The notes under the pieces: model-generated
Seen by the model: only the letters and a program-made list of their open reading frames with translations
Databases searched by the model: none
What the model was told of the DNA's origin: nothing
In this document: positions 25,416-33,517 of the stretch, piece by piece
Layout of the letters: every line of letters starts with the position of its first letter
How positions within the stretch are numbered: position 1 is the first letter of the stretch
Program-made: the position numbers and the translations under genes
Assembly (NCBI GenBank): GCA_017307285.1
Contig: JAFKFI010000053.1
Location: forward strand, 41,009 to 105,008
Origin: Alphaproteobacteria bacterium
Lineage (GTDB): Bacteria; Pseudomonadota; Alphaproteobacteria; Acetobacterales; Acetobacteraceae
Direction: 5' to 3'
DNA length: 64,000 nt

Positions 25416-26323
25416 AGTCGAACCTCCATCCCGTCATAGGCGACCTCGAACCCGGCGGCTTCGACCGCGGACCGTTCGGGGGAGCCGGCCAGCAGGATCG
25501 GGTTGGTGTTGTTGATGTGCAAGAAGATGCGCCGCCCCGGCAGGTCGCGGAGCCGCTCCAGCGTCCCCCCCGGCCCGCTGATCGGCACGTGGCCCATGCG
25601 GCGGCCGGTCTTCTCGCCCATGCCGGCGGCGATCATCTCGTCGTCTGTGAACAGCGTGCCGTCGAAGAACACCACGTCCGCACGCAGGCGCGCCCGCACC
25701 TCGTCGGTGATCTCCGCGCAGGCAGGCGCGACGATCATGCTGCGACCGTCCGCTTGCAGCAGGGCGGAAAAGGTCGGGCCAGGCTCCGGCTGCGCGGCGG
25801 ACCGGTCCTCACGGTAGAGGGGGATCTTCCCCGGCATCGGCAACAGCGTCAGGGTCAAGCCGCCGCCACAGGGCATCGGCTCAAGGGGCACAACCTCGAT
25901 GCGTCGCACGAGGGCGGGATCGAGCACGTCGAAAATCTGGTTGGCGGCGAGCAAGTCGAGGATCGGGCGTGGGGCGAACACGTCCAGCTTCTGCCGCTCG
26001 CGCAGGACCAGCAGCCCGCTCAGTGCGTCAACATCAGCACCGACCAGCACGACACTCACAATCGGGGAGTCCCGGCCGCCGTCTACCGGGTGGAGCGCCG
26101 GAGTCCTTAGTATTTGTTCACGCAAATCTGGCGAGGCGCTGACAAGCACCCACGATCGGCCATCGCCAGAAACGGCCACGCTTGCCTGGCTTGCAGGGCG
26201 AGCCCTTGGATTACCGGCGCGAGCAAGCGCGCACAATCGACACCCGCAATTCCATTGCGGGAATCCGCCACCCGCAGCCGAGCCGAGCACCAGCGCCGTC
26301 AGTGCCCCGGCTCGGTCAACCAT
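25412..26323 (-). CDS. pqqB: PQQ biosynthesis protein PqqB
   Basis: A 303-residue metallo-beta-lactamase-fold protein thought to hydroxylate the PqqE product. The N-terminus LGSAAGGGFPQWNCGC is the conserved PqqB signature, with the Cys residues of the structural zinc site (NCGCRLC). ATG at 26323 gives only a few extra residues before the signature; no good ribosome-binding site is visible. It lies 24 bases downstream of pqqA. Confidence 0.94.
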   Translation of the reverse strand: MVDRAGALTALVLGSAAGGGFPQWNCGCRLCALARAGNPRARPASQASVAVSGDGRSWVLVSASPDLREQILRTPALHPVDGGRDSPIVSVVLVGADVDALSGLLVLRERQKLDVFAPRPILDLLAANQIFDVLDPALVRRIEVVPLEPMPCGGGLTLTLLPMPGKIPLYREDRSAAQPEPGPTFSALLQADGRSMIVAPACAEITDEVRARLRADVVFFDGTLFTDDEMIAAGMGEKTGRRMGHVPISGPGGTLERLRDLPGRRIFLHINNTNPILLAGSPERSAVEAAGFEVAYDGMEVRL

Positions 26324-26347
26324 TCGTGAAGAGAAGGATCGAAGCGG

Positions 26348-26425
26348 CTAGAGTTTTCCGGCCAGATAGCCGTTGATCTCCATGCCGATGCAGATTTCGC
26401 GAAGCGTCGGGCGCGTCCATGCCAT
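26348..26425 (-). CDS. pqqA: PQQ precursor peptide PqqA
   Basis: A 25-residue peptide, MAWTRPTLREICIGMEINGY followed by LAGKL. Glu16 and Tyr20, in EINGY, are the residues that PqqE joins to make PQQ, and their numbering matches well-known PqqA peptides. AGGAGA lies eight bases before the ATG. It is first in the pqqABCDE operon and is easily missed because it is so short. Confidence 0.95.
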   Translation of the reverse strand: MAWTRPTLREICIGMEINGYLAGKL

Positions 26426-26601
26426 GATGGAGTCTCCTGGATTTCTTCTCGTTGCCATCTGGAACGCGGGCTTGCGCGGCGCGATCCAAGGCTAGACTAC
26501 GACCTTGCGCTCTGATCCGTCCAGACTACCCTGCACACGGTTGTGCGGAAATGTCGCGGGGCCGGTGCAGCAAGGGAGCGCCTTGCGGAAGGGGAATTGC
26601 C
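26426..26601. promoter_or_regulatory. Divergent promoter region of pqqA and the SoxYZ-like gene
   Basis: A 176-base gap serving pqqABCDE on the minus strand and the SoxYZ-like gene on the plus strand. Ribosome-binding sites at both ends are visible (AGGAGA and GGAAGGGGAA). No clear -35/-10 pair or operator could be assigned by eye. Confidence 0.4.
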
Positions 26602-27435
26602 ATGAAGCTCCGGGAAGGCCCTACGGTCCACCTGCCGCGCCGGGCCGTGCTGGCTGGCCTGGCGACGGCCGCCCTCGGCGGCCGCGCAATGGCGCAGGCC
26701 CCGGCGCAGGACGATCCCTGGCCGTCGCTGGCGTCGCAGATCTTCAACGATGACAAGCTACGAGACGGCAGCGCCCTGCTCGCGATCGACTTGCCCTATC
26801 GCGCCGAGGACGCCGCCATTGTGCCGCTCACTGTCCACCTCACGCTGCCGGCGGAGGATAAGCGGCAAGTGCGCAGCATCACCTGCGTCATCGATCAGAA
26901 CCCGTCGCCGCTCGCGGTCACGTGGTCGCCGGGCGCGAACAGCGGGATTCGGACGATTTCGACCCGAGTCCGTATCGACTCCTACACGAATGTCCACGTC
27001 GTCGCTGAGTTGAGCGACGGTCAGCGATACGTGAGCCAACGCTTCGTCAAGGCAGCGGGTGGATGCTCCGCGCCGGCCGCCAAGCAAACCGCCGGCGGGA
27101 TTCCGCTCGGCACGATGCGCTTCCGCCAGTTTCCGGCCGCACCAGGCGGTGCAGCGGGATCGCGCGAGGCGCAGCTGATGATCCGGCATCCGAACTACTC
27201 GGGGATGCAGATGGATCAGCTCACCCGCCTCTACGTGCCCGCGCATTTCATCGAATCGGTGCATCTCTGGCAGGGCGACGAGCCGCTCCTGGCGATCGAG
27301 AGCGGCATCTCGATCTCCGAGAACCCTGAGTTCCGCTTCAACTATCGGCCGAACGGGGCGAGCGTGTTCCGCGCCGAAGCCAAGGACAACGAGGGCAAGA
27401 TGTTCAAGGACCAATGGCCCGTCACGCCGGCGTAG
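26602..27435 (+). CDS. Quinoprotein-dehydrogenase-associated fused SoxYZ-like carrier
   Basis: A 277-residue exported protein in which a SoxY-like domain (about residues 40-155) is fused to a SoxZ-like domain (about residues 165-277). The leader LPRRAVLAGLATAALGG looks twin-arginine. The SoxY swinging-arm Cys is present as Cys155 in AAGGCSAPA, but it is internal rather than at the C-terminus, and the usual GGCG reads GGCS. Real SoxYZ carries sulfur intermediates in thiosulfate oxidation; here no other sox genes occur, so it probably serves the quinoprotein system with the SoxH-related hydrolase. Confidence 0.87.
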   Translation: MKLREGPTVHLPRRAVLAGLATAALGGRAMAQAPAQDDPWPSLASQIFNDDKLRDGSALLAIDLPYRAEDAAIVPLTVHLTLPAEDKRQVRSITCVIDQNPSPLAVTWSPGANSGIRTISTRVRIDSYTNVHVVAELSDGQRYVSQRFVKAAGGCSAPAAKQTAGGIPLGTMRFRQFPAAPGGAAGSREAQLMIRHPNYSGMQMDQLTRLYVPAHFIESVHLWQGDEPLLAIESGISISENPEFRFNYRPNGASVFRAEAKDNEGKMFKDQWPVTPA

Positions 27436-27449
27436 CGGTGTGCGTGAGG

Positions 27450-27791
27450 CTAGAAGCAGCGCACCTCGGCCTCGGCCTGCGCCTCCTCCAGCCCCGTCAC
27501 GATAGTGTTGGACATGCCGGTGCGAAATTCCTGGCCGAGATAGCCGCCCGCCGACCGGCGCATCCGCAGCACGGTCTCCGCCTTCTCGTAGCTCTCGAAC
27601 GGCAGCACCGACGCGATCACGTCGATCGCGCACGAGCAGCGCCGCAGGGCGTCGGGAGACTGGCCGTTGGTCGCCATACAGGCGAAAACGTATTCGGCGC
27701 GGGCCGCAGTAGGATAGCCCTCGTCGCCGGCCGCGTTCGATCGGGCGGGAAGGACAAGGAACAGGCAGAGGCCGACCAGCAGTGACTTCAT
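27450..27791 (-). CDS. Small exported Cys-containing protein of unknown function
   Basis: A 113-residue protein with a signal peptide (about residues 1-21). The mature part reads AEYVFACMATNGQSPDALRRCSCAIDVIASVLPF and ends AEAEVRCF, giving four Cys that could form disulfides. TGGAG lies about nine bases before the ATG at 27791. I recognise it only as a protein often seen near PQQ/xox genes and cannot give a function. Its 5' end overlaps the divergent gene at 27782 by ten bases. It is convergent with the SoxYZ-like gene. Confidence 0.72.
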   Translation of the reverse strand: MKSLLVGLCLFLVLPARSNAAGDEGYPTAARAEYVFACMATNGQSPDALRRCSCAIDVIASVLPFESYEKAETVLRMRRSAGGYLGQEFRTGMSNTIVTGLEEAQAEAEVRCF

Positions 27792-28150
27792 CGCGATGCT
27801 CCAGGCCGAGGGCGACAACGATACTCCTCCTGCTGGGGCTGTGCGCCTCCGCCGGTGCCAGCGCGGCGGCGGAGCGGTTCTTCGTCTATAATCTCACCAC
27901 CTCGACCGAGTTCACGGGCGTCTTCCTGGCGCCCGCGGGCACGGAGAAATGGGGCGCCAACCAGGCGCTCAACGACAAGGACAAGAGCCTGGAGACCTCC
28001 GAACGGCTGCCGCTCACCGGCATCTCGCGCGGGAAATTCGACGTCAAGCTGCAGGATCGGAAGGGTCACGTTTGCGTGAAGCGCGGCGTCGACCTGACGC
28101 AAGATACGAGCTTCGACATCCGCGATACCGATTTGGCCGATTGCCGCTAA
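27782..28150 (+). CDS. Small exported protein of unknown function
   Basis: A 122-residue product if read from GTG at 27782, with a hydrophobic leader (TTILLLLGLCASAGASAAA) and a mature part starting ERFFVYNLTTSTEFTGVFLAP. The mature domain is beta-rich, with two Cys in GHVCVKRG and the terminal ADCR. The start is uncertain because no ribosome-binding site is obvious and the only standard in-frame start overlaps the divergent neighbour. It is followed 63 bases later by the formaldehyde dehydrogenase gene. No known function. Confidence 0.65.
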   Translation: MTSSRCSRPRATTILLLLGLCASAGASAAAERFFVYNLTTSTEFTGVFLAPAGTEKWGANQALNDKDKSLETSERLPLTGISRGKFDVKLQDRKGHVCVKRGVDLTQDTSFDIRDTDLADCR

Positions 28151-28213
28151 CCGGCTTGATCCGAGACGCCGCGGCGATCACCATCCGGCCGCCTATTCCA
28201 GGGAGGAGAGACG

Positions 28214-29323
28214 ATGAAAACCCGCGCCGCTGTCGCCCGTAAGGCCGGTGACAAGCTCAGCCTCGAGACGGTCGATCTCGACGGTCCGCGCGCGGGCGAG
28301 GTGCTGGTCGAGATCAAGGCCACGGGCATCTGCCACACCGACGAATACACACTGTCCGGCGCCGACCCGGAGGGGCTGTTTCCCGCCATCCTGGGGCATG
28401 AGGGCGCCGGCGTGGTGGTGGATGTCGGCCCTGGCGTAACCACCCTGAAAAAGGGCGACCACGTCATCCCGCTCTACACGCCCGAGTGCCGCCAGTGCGA
28501 ATACTGCCTGTCGCGCAAGACCAATCTCTGCGTGGCGATCCGTGCCACCCAGGGCAAGGGCGTGATGCCGGACGGCACCAGCCGGTTCTCGGCGGGGGGC
28601 GAGCCGATCCATCATTATATGGGGACGTCCACGTTCTCGAATTTCACCGTGCTGCCGGAGATTGCGCTGGCCAAGATCCGCGAGGACGCGCCGTTCGAGA
28701 AGGTCTGCTACATCGGCTGCGGCGTAACCACCGGGATCGGCGCGGTGATCAACACGGCGAAGGTCGAGGCAGGCGCCCGCGCCGTGGTGTTCGGGCTCGG
28801 CGGGATCGGGCTCAACGTGATCCAGGGTCTGCGCATGGTGGGCGCCGAGCAGATCGTGGGCGTGGACCTCAACCCGGCGCGCAAGGCGGCGGCCGAAAAA
28901 TTCGGCATGACGCATTTCGTCAACCCGCGCGAAGTCCAGGGCGACCTGGTGCCCTATCTGGTCGATCTCACCAAGGGCGGGGCGGACTATTCCTTCGAGT
29001 GCATCGGCAACGTGAACGTCATGCGCCAGGCGCTGGAGTGCGCGCATCGCGGCTGGGGCAAGTCCGTGATCATCGGCGTTGCGGGCGCAGGGCAGGAGAT
29101 CGCGACGCGCCCGTTCCAACTCGTTACCGGCCGCGTCTGGATGGGCACGGCGTTCGGCGGCGCGCGCGGGCGGACCGATGTGCCCAAAATTGTCGACTGG
29201 TACATGGACGGCCGTATCAATATCGACGACCTCATCACGCACGTGCTGCCGTTCGAGCAGATCAACGAGGGCTTCGATCTGCTGCGCCGGGGCGAATCGA
29301 TCCGTACGGTGGTCACGTACTGA
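28214..29323 (+). CDS. frmA: S-(hydroxymethyl)glutathione dehydrogenase / class III alcohol dehydrogenase
   Basis: A 369-residue zinc alcohol dehydrogenase that oxidises S-hydroxymethylglutathione with NAD to S-formylglutathione. The catalytic zinc motif GICHTDEYTLSG and the structural zinc cluster CRQCEYCLSRKTNLC are complete, and the nucleotide-binding GLGGIGLNVIQG is intact. GGGAGGAGAG precedes the ATG. It is the second enzyme of the glutathione formaldehyde route whose first enzyme, Gfa, is encoded at 12318. The hydrolase for formylglutathione is not obvious in the window. Confidence 0.95.
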   Translation: MKTRAAVARKAGDKLSLETVDLDGPRAGEVLVEIKATGICHTDEYTLSGADPEGLFPAILGHEGAGVVVDVGPGVTTLKKGDHVIPLYTPECRQCEYCLSRKTNLCVAIRATQGKGVMPDGTSRFSAGGEPIHHYMGTSTFSNFTVLPEIALAKIREDAPFEKVCYIGCGVTTGIGAVINTAKVEAGARAVVFGLGGIGLNVIQGLRMVGAEQIVGVDLNPARKAAAEKFGMTHFVNPREVQGDLVPYLVDLTKGGADYSFECIGNVNVMRQALECAHRGWGKSVIIGVAGAGQEIATRPFQLVTGRVWMGTAFGGARGRTDVPKIVDWYMDGRINIDDLITHVLPFEQINEGFDLLRRGESIRTVVTY

Positions 29324-29332
29324 GAAATCCGG

Positions 29333-29995
29333 ATGGCCCGCGGCGGACGCACCAACGTTCTGATGCGGGCCTTCAGGGCCATGATGCCGCGAGATGAGCG
29401 GTTCATCGAGCGGTTCTGCGAGCACTCCAAGCTGATCGTGCCGGCGGCGGAGGCGTTCCGCGCGCTGATGTCGGGAGACGGCCGGCTCGAGCAGCACGTC
29501 GCCGAGATCAGCCGGCTGGAGGACGCCGCCGATCAGGTCGCGAAGGAGACGGTGCTGGCCATCCACCGCACCTTCGTGACCCCGTTCGACCGGTCGCAGA
29601 TCCTGGACCTGATCTCGGCACTGGACGACACGATCGACCTGATGAAGGACACGGGGCGGCGGATCGTGCGCTACGGCGTGGGCTTCACCCCAGAAATGCA
29701 GGGCATGGCCGACTGCGTCGTGCGTGCGGCGATCGAGCTGCGCGACGGCATGCCGCTGCTGGGAGCGATCAACAGCAGCGTGGAGCGTCTGAACACCATG
29801 TCCGTCTCGGTTCGCCGTATCGAAGGCGAGGCGGACGAGCTGCTGGATCGCGGCCTGCGCATCCTGTTCGCCAGCGACAGCTCGCCGGGATACAAGCTGA
29901 CCGTGGAAAAGGTTTACGACCTTGTCGAGGCGGTGGTGGATCGGTGCGAGGACGTCGTCGATGTGATCGACGGTATCGTCGTCGAGCAGGTCTGA
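29333..29995 (+). CDS. DUF47 / PhoU-like phosphate transport regulator
   Basis: A 220-residue all-helical protein of the DUF47 family (PhoU-like, TIGR00153 type). The segment LEDAADQVAKETVLAIHRTFVTPFDR is the family signature, with later repeats of charged helices. Such proteins are encoded next to PiT-type phosphate transporters and modulate them, as here with a ten-base gap to the transporter. The ATG at 29333 lies nine bases after the dehydrogenase stop. Confidence 0.9.
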   Translation: MARGGRTNVLMRAFRAMMPRDERFIERFCEHSKLIVPAAEAFRALMSGDGRLEQHVAEISRLEDAADQVAKETVLAIHRTFVTPFDRSQILDLISALDDTIDLMKDTGRRIVRYGVGFTPEMQGMADCVVRAAIELRDGMPLLGAINSSVERLNTMSVSVRRIEGEADELLDRGLRILFASDSSPGYKLTVEKVYDLVEAVVDRCEDVVDVIDGIVVEQV

Positions 29996-30005
29996 GCGCG
30001 AACCG

Positions 30006-31016
30006 GTGGCCTCTTTCGTCGTCGGCGCGCCATTGCTGGCCGCGCTCATTGGGGTCGCGCTGCTGTTCGACTTCCTGAACGGGCTGCACGACAGCGCAAA
30101 TTCGATTGCAACCGTAGTATCGACCCGTGTTCTGCGGCCACTCACCGCAGTGGTATGGGCCGCTTTCTTCAACTTCATCGCGTTCACTGTATTCGGTTTG
30201 CACGTCGCCGCGACGATCGGGGAAGGCGTGGTCCGTGCGGGAATCATCGACCCGGTCGTGGTGTTCGGTGCGCTGGTGGGCGCGATCGTGTGGAATGTGC
30301 TGACCTGGTGGCTCGGCATTCCCTCCAGCAGCAGTCATGCCCTGATCGGTGGGTTGGTCGGGGCTGGCATGGCGAAGGCCGGCCCTGGGGCGATCGTCTG
30401 GGCCGGCGTCGCCACGATCGGGTCGGCAATCGTGCTGTCGCCGCTCACAGGGCTGCTCGCCGCGATGCTACTGGTGCTGACGGTCTCCTGGCTTGCGGTC
30501 CGCTCAACGCCGTTCGCCATAGATCGCCGGTTCCGCGTGCTCCAGTTCGTCTCATCCTCGCTGCTCAGCCTCGCTCATGGCGGCAACGACGCTCAGAAGA
30601 CAATGGGCGTGATCACCGTGCTGCTCGTCTCGGAGGGCTACATCACAGGCGGCTTCCACGTCCCGCTCTGGGTGGTACTGAGTTGCCAAGGGGCGATGGC
30701 CCTCGGCACGCTGGCCGGCGGCTGGCGCATCGTTCGCACCGTCGGGTCACGAATAACGCATCTCACGCCTGCCCAGGGCTTTTGCGCCGAGACGGGCGGC
30801 GCCATCGCGCTGTTCGCGGCGACCTGGCTCGGGGTTCCGGTGTCCACGACCCACACGATCACCGGCTCGATCATCGGCGTCGGTGCGGCCAGGCGCGCCT
30901 CGGCGGTGCGCTGGGGGGTCGCCCGCAGCATCGTCGTGGCCTGGTGCATCACCCTGCCCGCCTCCGGGCTGGTCGCGGCAGCCTGCTATTGGCTGGGTGC
31001 CGCTTTTCTCCCGTGA
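30006..31016 (+). CDS. Inorganic phosphate transporter, PiT family
   Basis: A 336-residue membrane protein with about ten hydrophobic segments. The two PiT signature repeats are visible: FLNGLHDSANSIATVVSTRVL near the N-terminus (positions 25-45) and SLAHGGNDAQKTMGVITVLL in the second half. It would couple phosphate uptake to protons or metal-phosphate. The start is GTG at 30006. It pairs with the DUF47 gene upstream. Confidence 0.94.
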   Translation: MASFVVGAPLLAALIGVALLFDFLNGLHDSANSIATVVSTRVLRPLTAVVWAAFFNFIAFTVFGLHVAATIGEGVVRAGIIDPVVVFGALVGAIVWNVLTWWLGIPSSSSHALIGGLVGAGMAKAGPGAIVWAGVATIGSAIVLSPLTGLLAAMLLVLTVSWLAVRSTPFAIDRRFRVLQFVSSSLLSLAHGGNDAQKTMGVITVLLVSEGYITGGFHVPLWVVLSCQGAMALGTLAGGWRIVRTVGSRITHLTPAQGFCAETGGAIALFAATWLGVPVSTTHTITGSIIGVGAARRASAVRWGVARSIVVAWCITLPASGLVAAACYWLGAAFLP

Positions 31017-31020
31017 CGCA

Positions 31021-31722
31021 TTACCCAATCCGCAACAGCCGCGCGCCCTCCCGGCGCAGCCAGGGGATTGCCGCTTCGGTGTGCGGCGTGAGCGTGTCCA
31101 CCAGCCCCCAGAACCGCTTGCCGTGGTTCATATGGCGCAGATGGGCGACCTCATGGGCGGCGACGTAGTCCTGTACGAAGCTAGGCGTCATCACCAGCCG
31201 CCAGCTGAAGGCCAGCGAGCCGTCAGGAGCGCAACTGCCCCAGCGGGTGAGGGTATCCTTCACCGTGATCCGGCGCGGCTTGAGCCCGGCCGCGCCCGCC
31301 TTCTTGGCGACCAGCGCACCAAGCCGGCGTCGAGCCTCGGCTCGCAGGAAATCGGACACCCGCCGAGGCAGGAACTCCGCCGACCCGGTGACGCAGATCG
31401 TCCCGTTCTCGACCCAGGCGGCACCCCGGCGCTCCGGCACGTGGCGGATGCGGTGCTCGACGCCGTCGAGGGGCACCAGAGCGCCGTCTTCGAAGCGAAC
31501 CAGGTTGGGCAGCGCCGCGATCCGGTCGGCGATCCAGTCGGCATGGGTGGTCAGCAGCGCCATGCCGGCGCCTCGGCCGGCGCGGGTCGGCAGGGTGACC
31601 ACTACCGCGCCCTCGCGAGGGTCGATCCGTAGGCTCACCCGGCGGGCGCGGGTGCTGCGGCGCCACGCGACTCGGGCCGGACCGCCGGGTAGCGACACGA
31701 GCTCAGGCTCTGGCGTATCCAT
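31021..31722 (-). CDS. YgjP-like zinc metallopeptidase (DUF45)
   Basis: A 233-residue protein of the YgjP/WLM-like DUF45 family. The zinc motif is HEVAH at residues 190-194 with a third ligand probably in HMNHGKRFW; WGSCAPDGSLAFSWRL before it is a family hallmark. Some relatives are fused to restriction systems, but this one is free-standing. The start MDTPEP at 31722 is chosen from family length; the ribosome-binding site is weak. It is convergent with the phosphate transporter, four bases away. Confidence 0.88.
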   Translation of the reverse strand: MDTPEPELVSLPGGPARVAWRRSTRARRVSLRIDPREGAVVVTLPTRAGRGAGMALLTTHADWIADRIAALPNLVRFEDGALVPLDGVEHRIRHVPERRGAAWVENGTICVTGSAEFLPRRVSDFLRAEARRRLGALVAKKAGAAGLKPRRITVKDTLTRWGSCAPDGSLAFSWRLVMTPSFVQDYVAAHEVAHLRHMNHGKRFWGLVDTLTPHTEAAIPWLRREGARLLRIG

Positions 31723-31781
31723 CAAAGGGCAGAAAGGCCGTCCGGCGCGATTCGTCAACAAAGCTCTGGTTGCGCCTGCGT

Positions 31782-32171
31782 TCAGGCGACCGCCTCGGCC
31801 TCCACCTCGACCAATAGCCGCGGGTCGGCCAGGCCGGCGACGAACAGCAGGGTGGAGGCGGAGGCATGGTCGCCGAAGAACGCTTGGCGTGCCTCCCGCC
31901 ATGCCGGCAGGCTGGCGCGGTCGGTGAGGAAGGTGGTGGCCTTCACCACATCCGTCGGCTTCATGCCGTGGGCGGCGAGCACGGCGCCAAGATTGGCCAG
32001 CGCCTGGGCCATCTGGGCGGCCGCGCCCTCGGCCATCGTGCCGTCGGGCGCTACGCCGACCTGGCCGGAGATCACCAGGCGGCGCGTCCCTCCCTGCACG
32101 AGGGCGGCGTGGGAATAACGTCCGCCGGTCGAGTGGACAGTCGGTGGATTGCTTAGCGTGACGACGGGCAT
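31782..32171 (-). CDS. RidA family protein
   Basis: A 129-residue member of the RidA/YjgF family, which deaminates reactive enamine and imine intermediates or has adopted other small-molecule roles. Family features include LVISGQVGVAPDGTM, the central KATTFLTDRASLP region and the C-terminal PRLLVEVEAEAVA. The Arg that binds the carboxylate in true deaminases is not obvious near the C-terminus, so it may not be a canonical RidA. GGGAGGG precedes the ATG at 32171. Confidence 0.85.
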   Translation of the reverse strand: MPVVTLSNPPTVHSTGGRYSHAALVQGGTRRLVISGQVGVAPDGTMAEGAAAQMAQALANLGAVLAAHGMKPTDVVKATTFLTDRASLPAWREARQAFFGDHASASTLLFVAGLADPRLLVEVEAEAVA

Positions 32172-32293
32172 GGCTCCCTCCCGGAAAGATCCTGCCATGC
32201 TGGCCCCGGAGGCGGCATGGCCGCAAGCGTGCCGGGGGTCGTGACCCGGCGGCGGGGGTGCGCTAAGACGGCCGACTTCTGGAGACACCCGAC

Positions 32294-33517
32294 GTGAACC
32301 AGCCTGCCCCCAAGCCGAACAGCTTGCGCACCGGCCCCGATGAGCGCGGCCGGTTCGGCGCGTTCGGCGGCCGCTTCGTGGCCGAGACGCTGATGCCGCT
32401 GATCCTCGAGGTCGAGCGCGCCTACGATGCCTGCCGGGCGGACGCCGCCTTTCGGGCTGAGCTCGATCGCTATCTCAAGGACTATGTCGGCCGGCCGAGC
32501 CCGCTTTGGTTCGCGGAGCGACTCACGGCCAAGCTCGGCGGGGCGAAAATCTACTTCAAGCGCGACGAGCTCAACCACACGGGCAGCCACAAGGCCAATA
32601 ACTGCATGGGCCAGATCCTGGTGGCCCGCCGGATGGGTAAGACTCGCATCATCGCCGAGACCGGGGCGGGTCAGCACGGGGTGGCCACCGCGACCATGTG
32701 CGCGCTGTTCGGCCTGCCCTGCACCATCTACATGGGTGCGACCGACGTCGAGCGGCAGGCGCCGAATGTGTTCCGCATGAAGCTGCTGGGGGCCGAGGTG
32801 AAGCCCGTCACCTCCGGCGCGGGCACGCTCAAGGACGCGATGAACGAGGCGATGCGCGACTGGGTCGCCAACGTGCGCGACACCTATTACCTCATCGGCA
32901 CCGTCGCCGGGCCACACCCGTACCCCGCGATGGTGCGGGATTTCCAGTCGGTGATCGGCGAGGAGGCCAAGGCGCAGATGCAGGCGGCCGAGGGCCGGCT
33001 GCCGGATGCGGCGGTGGCCTGCATCGGCGGCGGCTCCAACGCGATGGGATTGTTCCACCCGTTCCTCGATGACCCCTCGGTGCGGCTGATCGGCGTTGAG
33101 GCGGCGGGACGCGGGCTCGACACGCATGAGCACGCTGCCAGCCTGTCGCGCGGCCGGCCTGGCGTGCTGCATGGCAACCGGACTTACCTTCTCCAGGACG
33201 CGGACGGGCAGATCCAGGAGGCGCACTCGATCAGCGCCGGCCTCGACTATCCCGGCATCGGCCCCGAGCACTCCTGGCTGCACGAGATCAAGCGGGTGGA
33301 ATACGTCGCGGCGACCGACGAAGAGGCCCTCGCGGCATTCCAGCTTTGCACCCGCACCGAGGGGATCATCCCTGCGCTGGAACCGGCGCACGCGCTGGCC
33401 CATGTAACGAAGCTGGCGCCCGAGCTTGGCCGGGACAAGATCATCCTGATGAATCTCTGTGGCCGGGGCGACAAGGACATCTTTACCGTGGCCGAGCATC
33501 TCGGGGTGAAGCTGTGA
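32294..33517 (+). CDS. trpB: Tryptophan synthase beta subunit
   Basis: A 407-residue PLP enzyme that condenses indole with serine. The PLP Lys is Lys100 in HTGSHKANN, and the phosphate-binding GGGSNAMG lies near residue 245. [11 protein letters not shown] at the N-terminus and CGRGDKDI at the C-terminus are standard. The start is GTG at 32294. It overlaps trpA as GTGA, so the two subunits are co-translated. Confidence 0.97.
   Translation: MNQPAPKPNSLRTGPDERGRFGAFGGRFVAETLMPLILEVERAYDACRADAAFRAELDRYLKDYVGRPSPLWFAERLTAKLGGAKIYFKRDELNHTGSHKANNCMGQILVARRMGKTRIIAETGAGQHGVATATMCALFGLPCTIYMGATDVERQAPNVFRMKLLGAEVKPVTSGAGTLKDAMNEAMRDWVANVRDTYYLIGTVAGPHPYPAMVRDFQSVIGEEAKAQMQAAEGRLPDAAVACIGGGSNAMGLFHPFLDDPSVRLIGVEAAGRGLDTHEHAASLSRGRPGVLHGNRTYLLQDADGQIQEAHSISAGLDYPGIGPEHSWLHEIKRVEYVAATDEEALAAFQLCTRTEGIIPALEPAHALAHVTKLAPELGRDKIILMNLCGRGDKDIFTVAEHLGVKL

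Noticed and set aside
31021..32226. 401-residue version of the YgjP-like protein
   Set aside because: The N-terminal 168 residues are antisense/frame-shadow sequence across the RidA gene. The family starts near MDTPEP at 31722.
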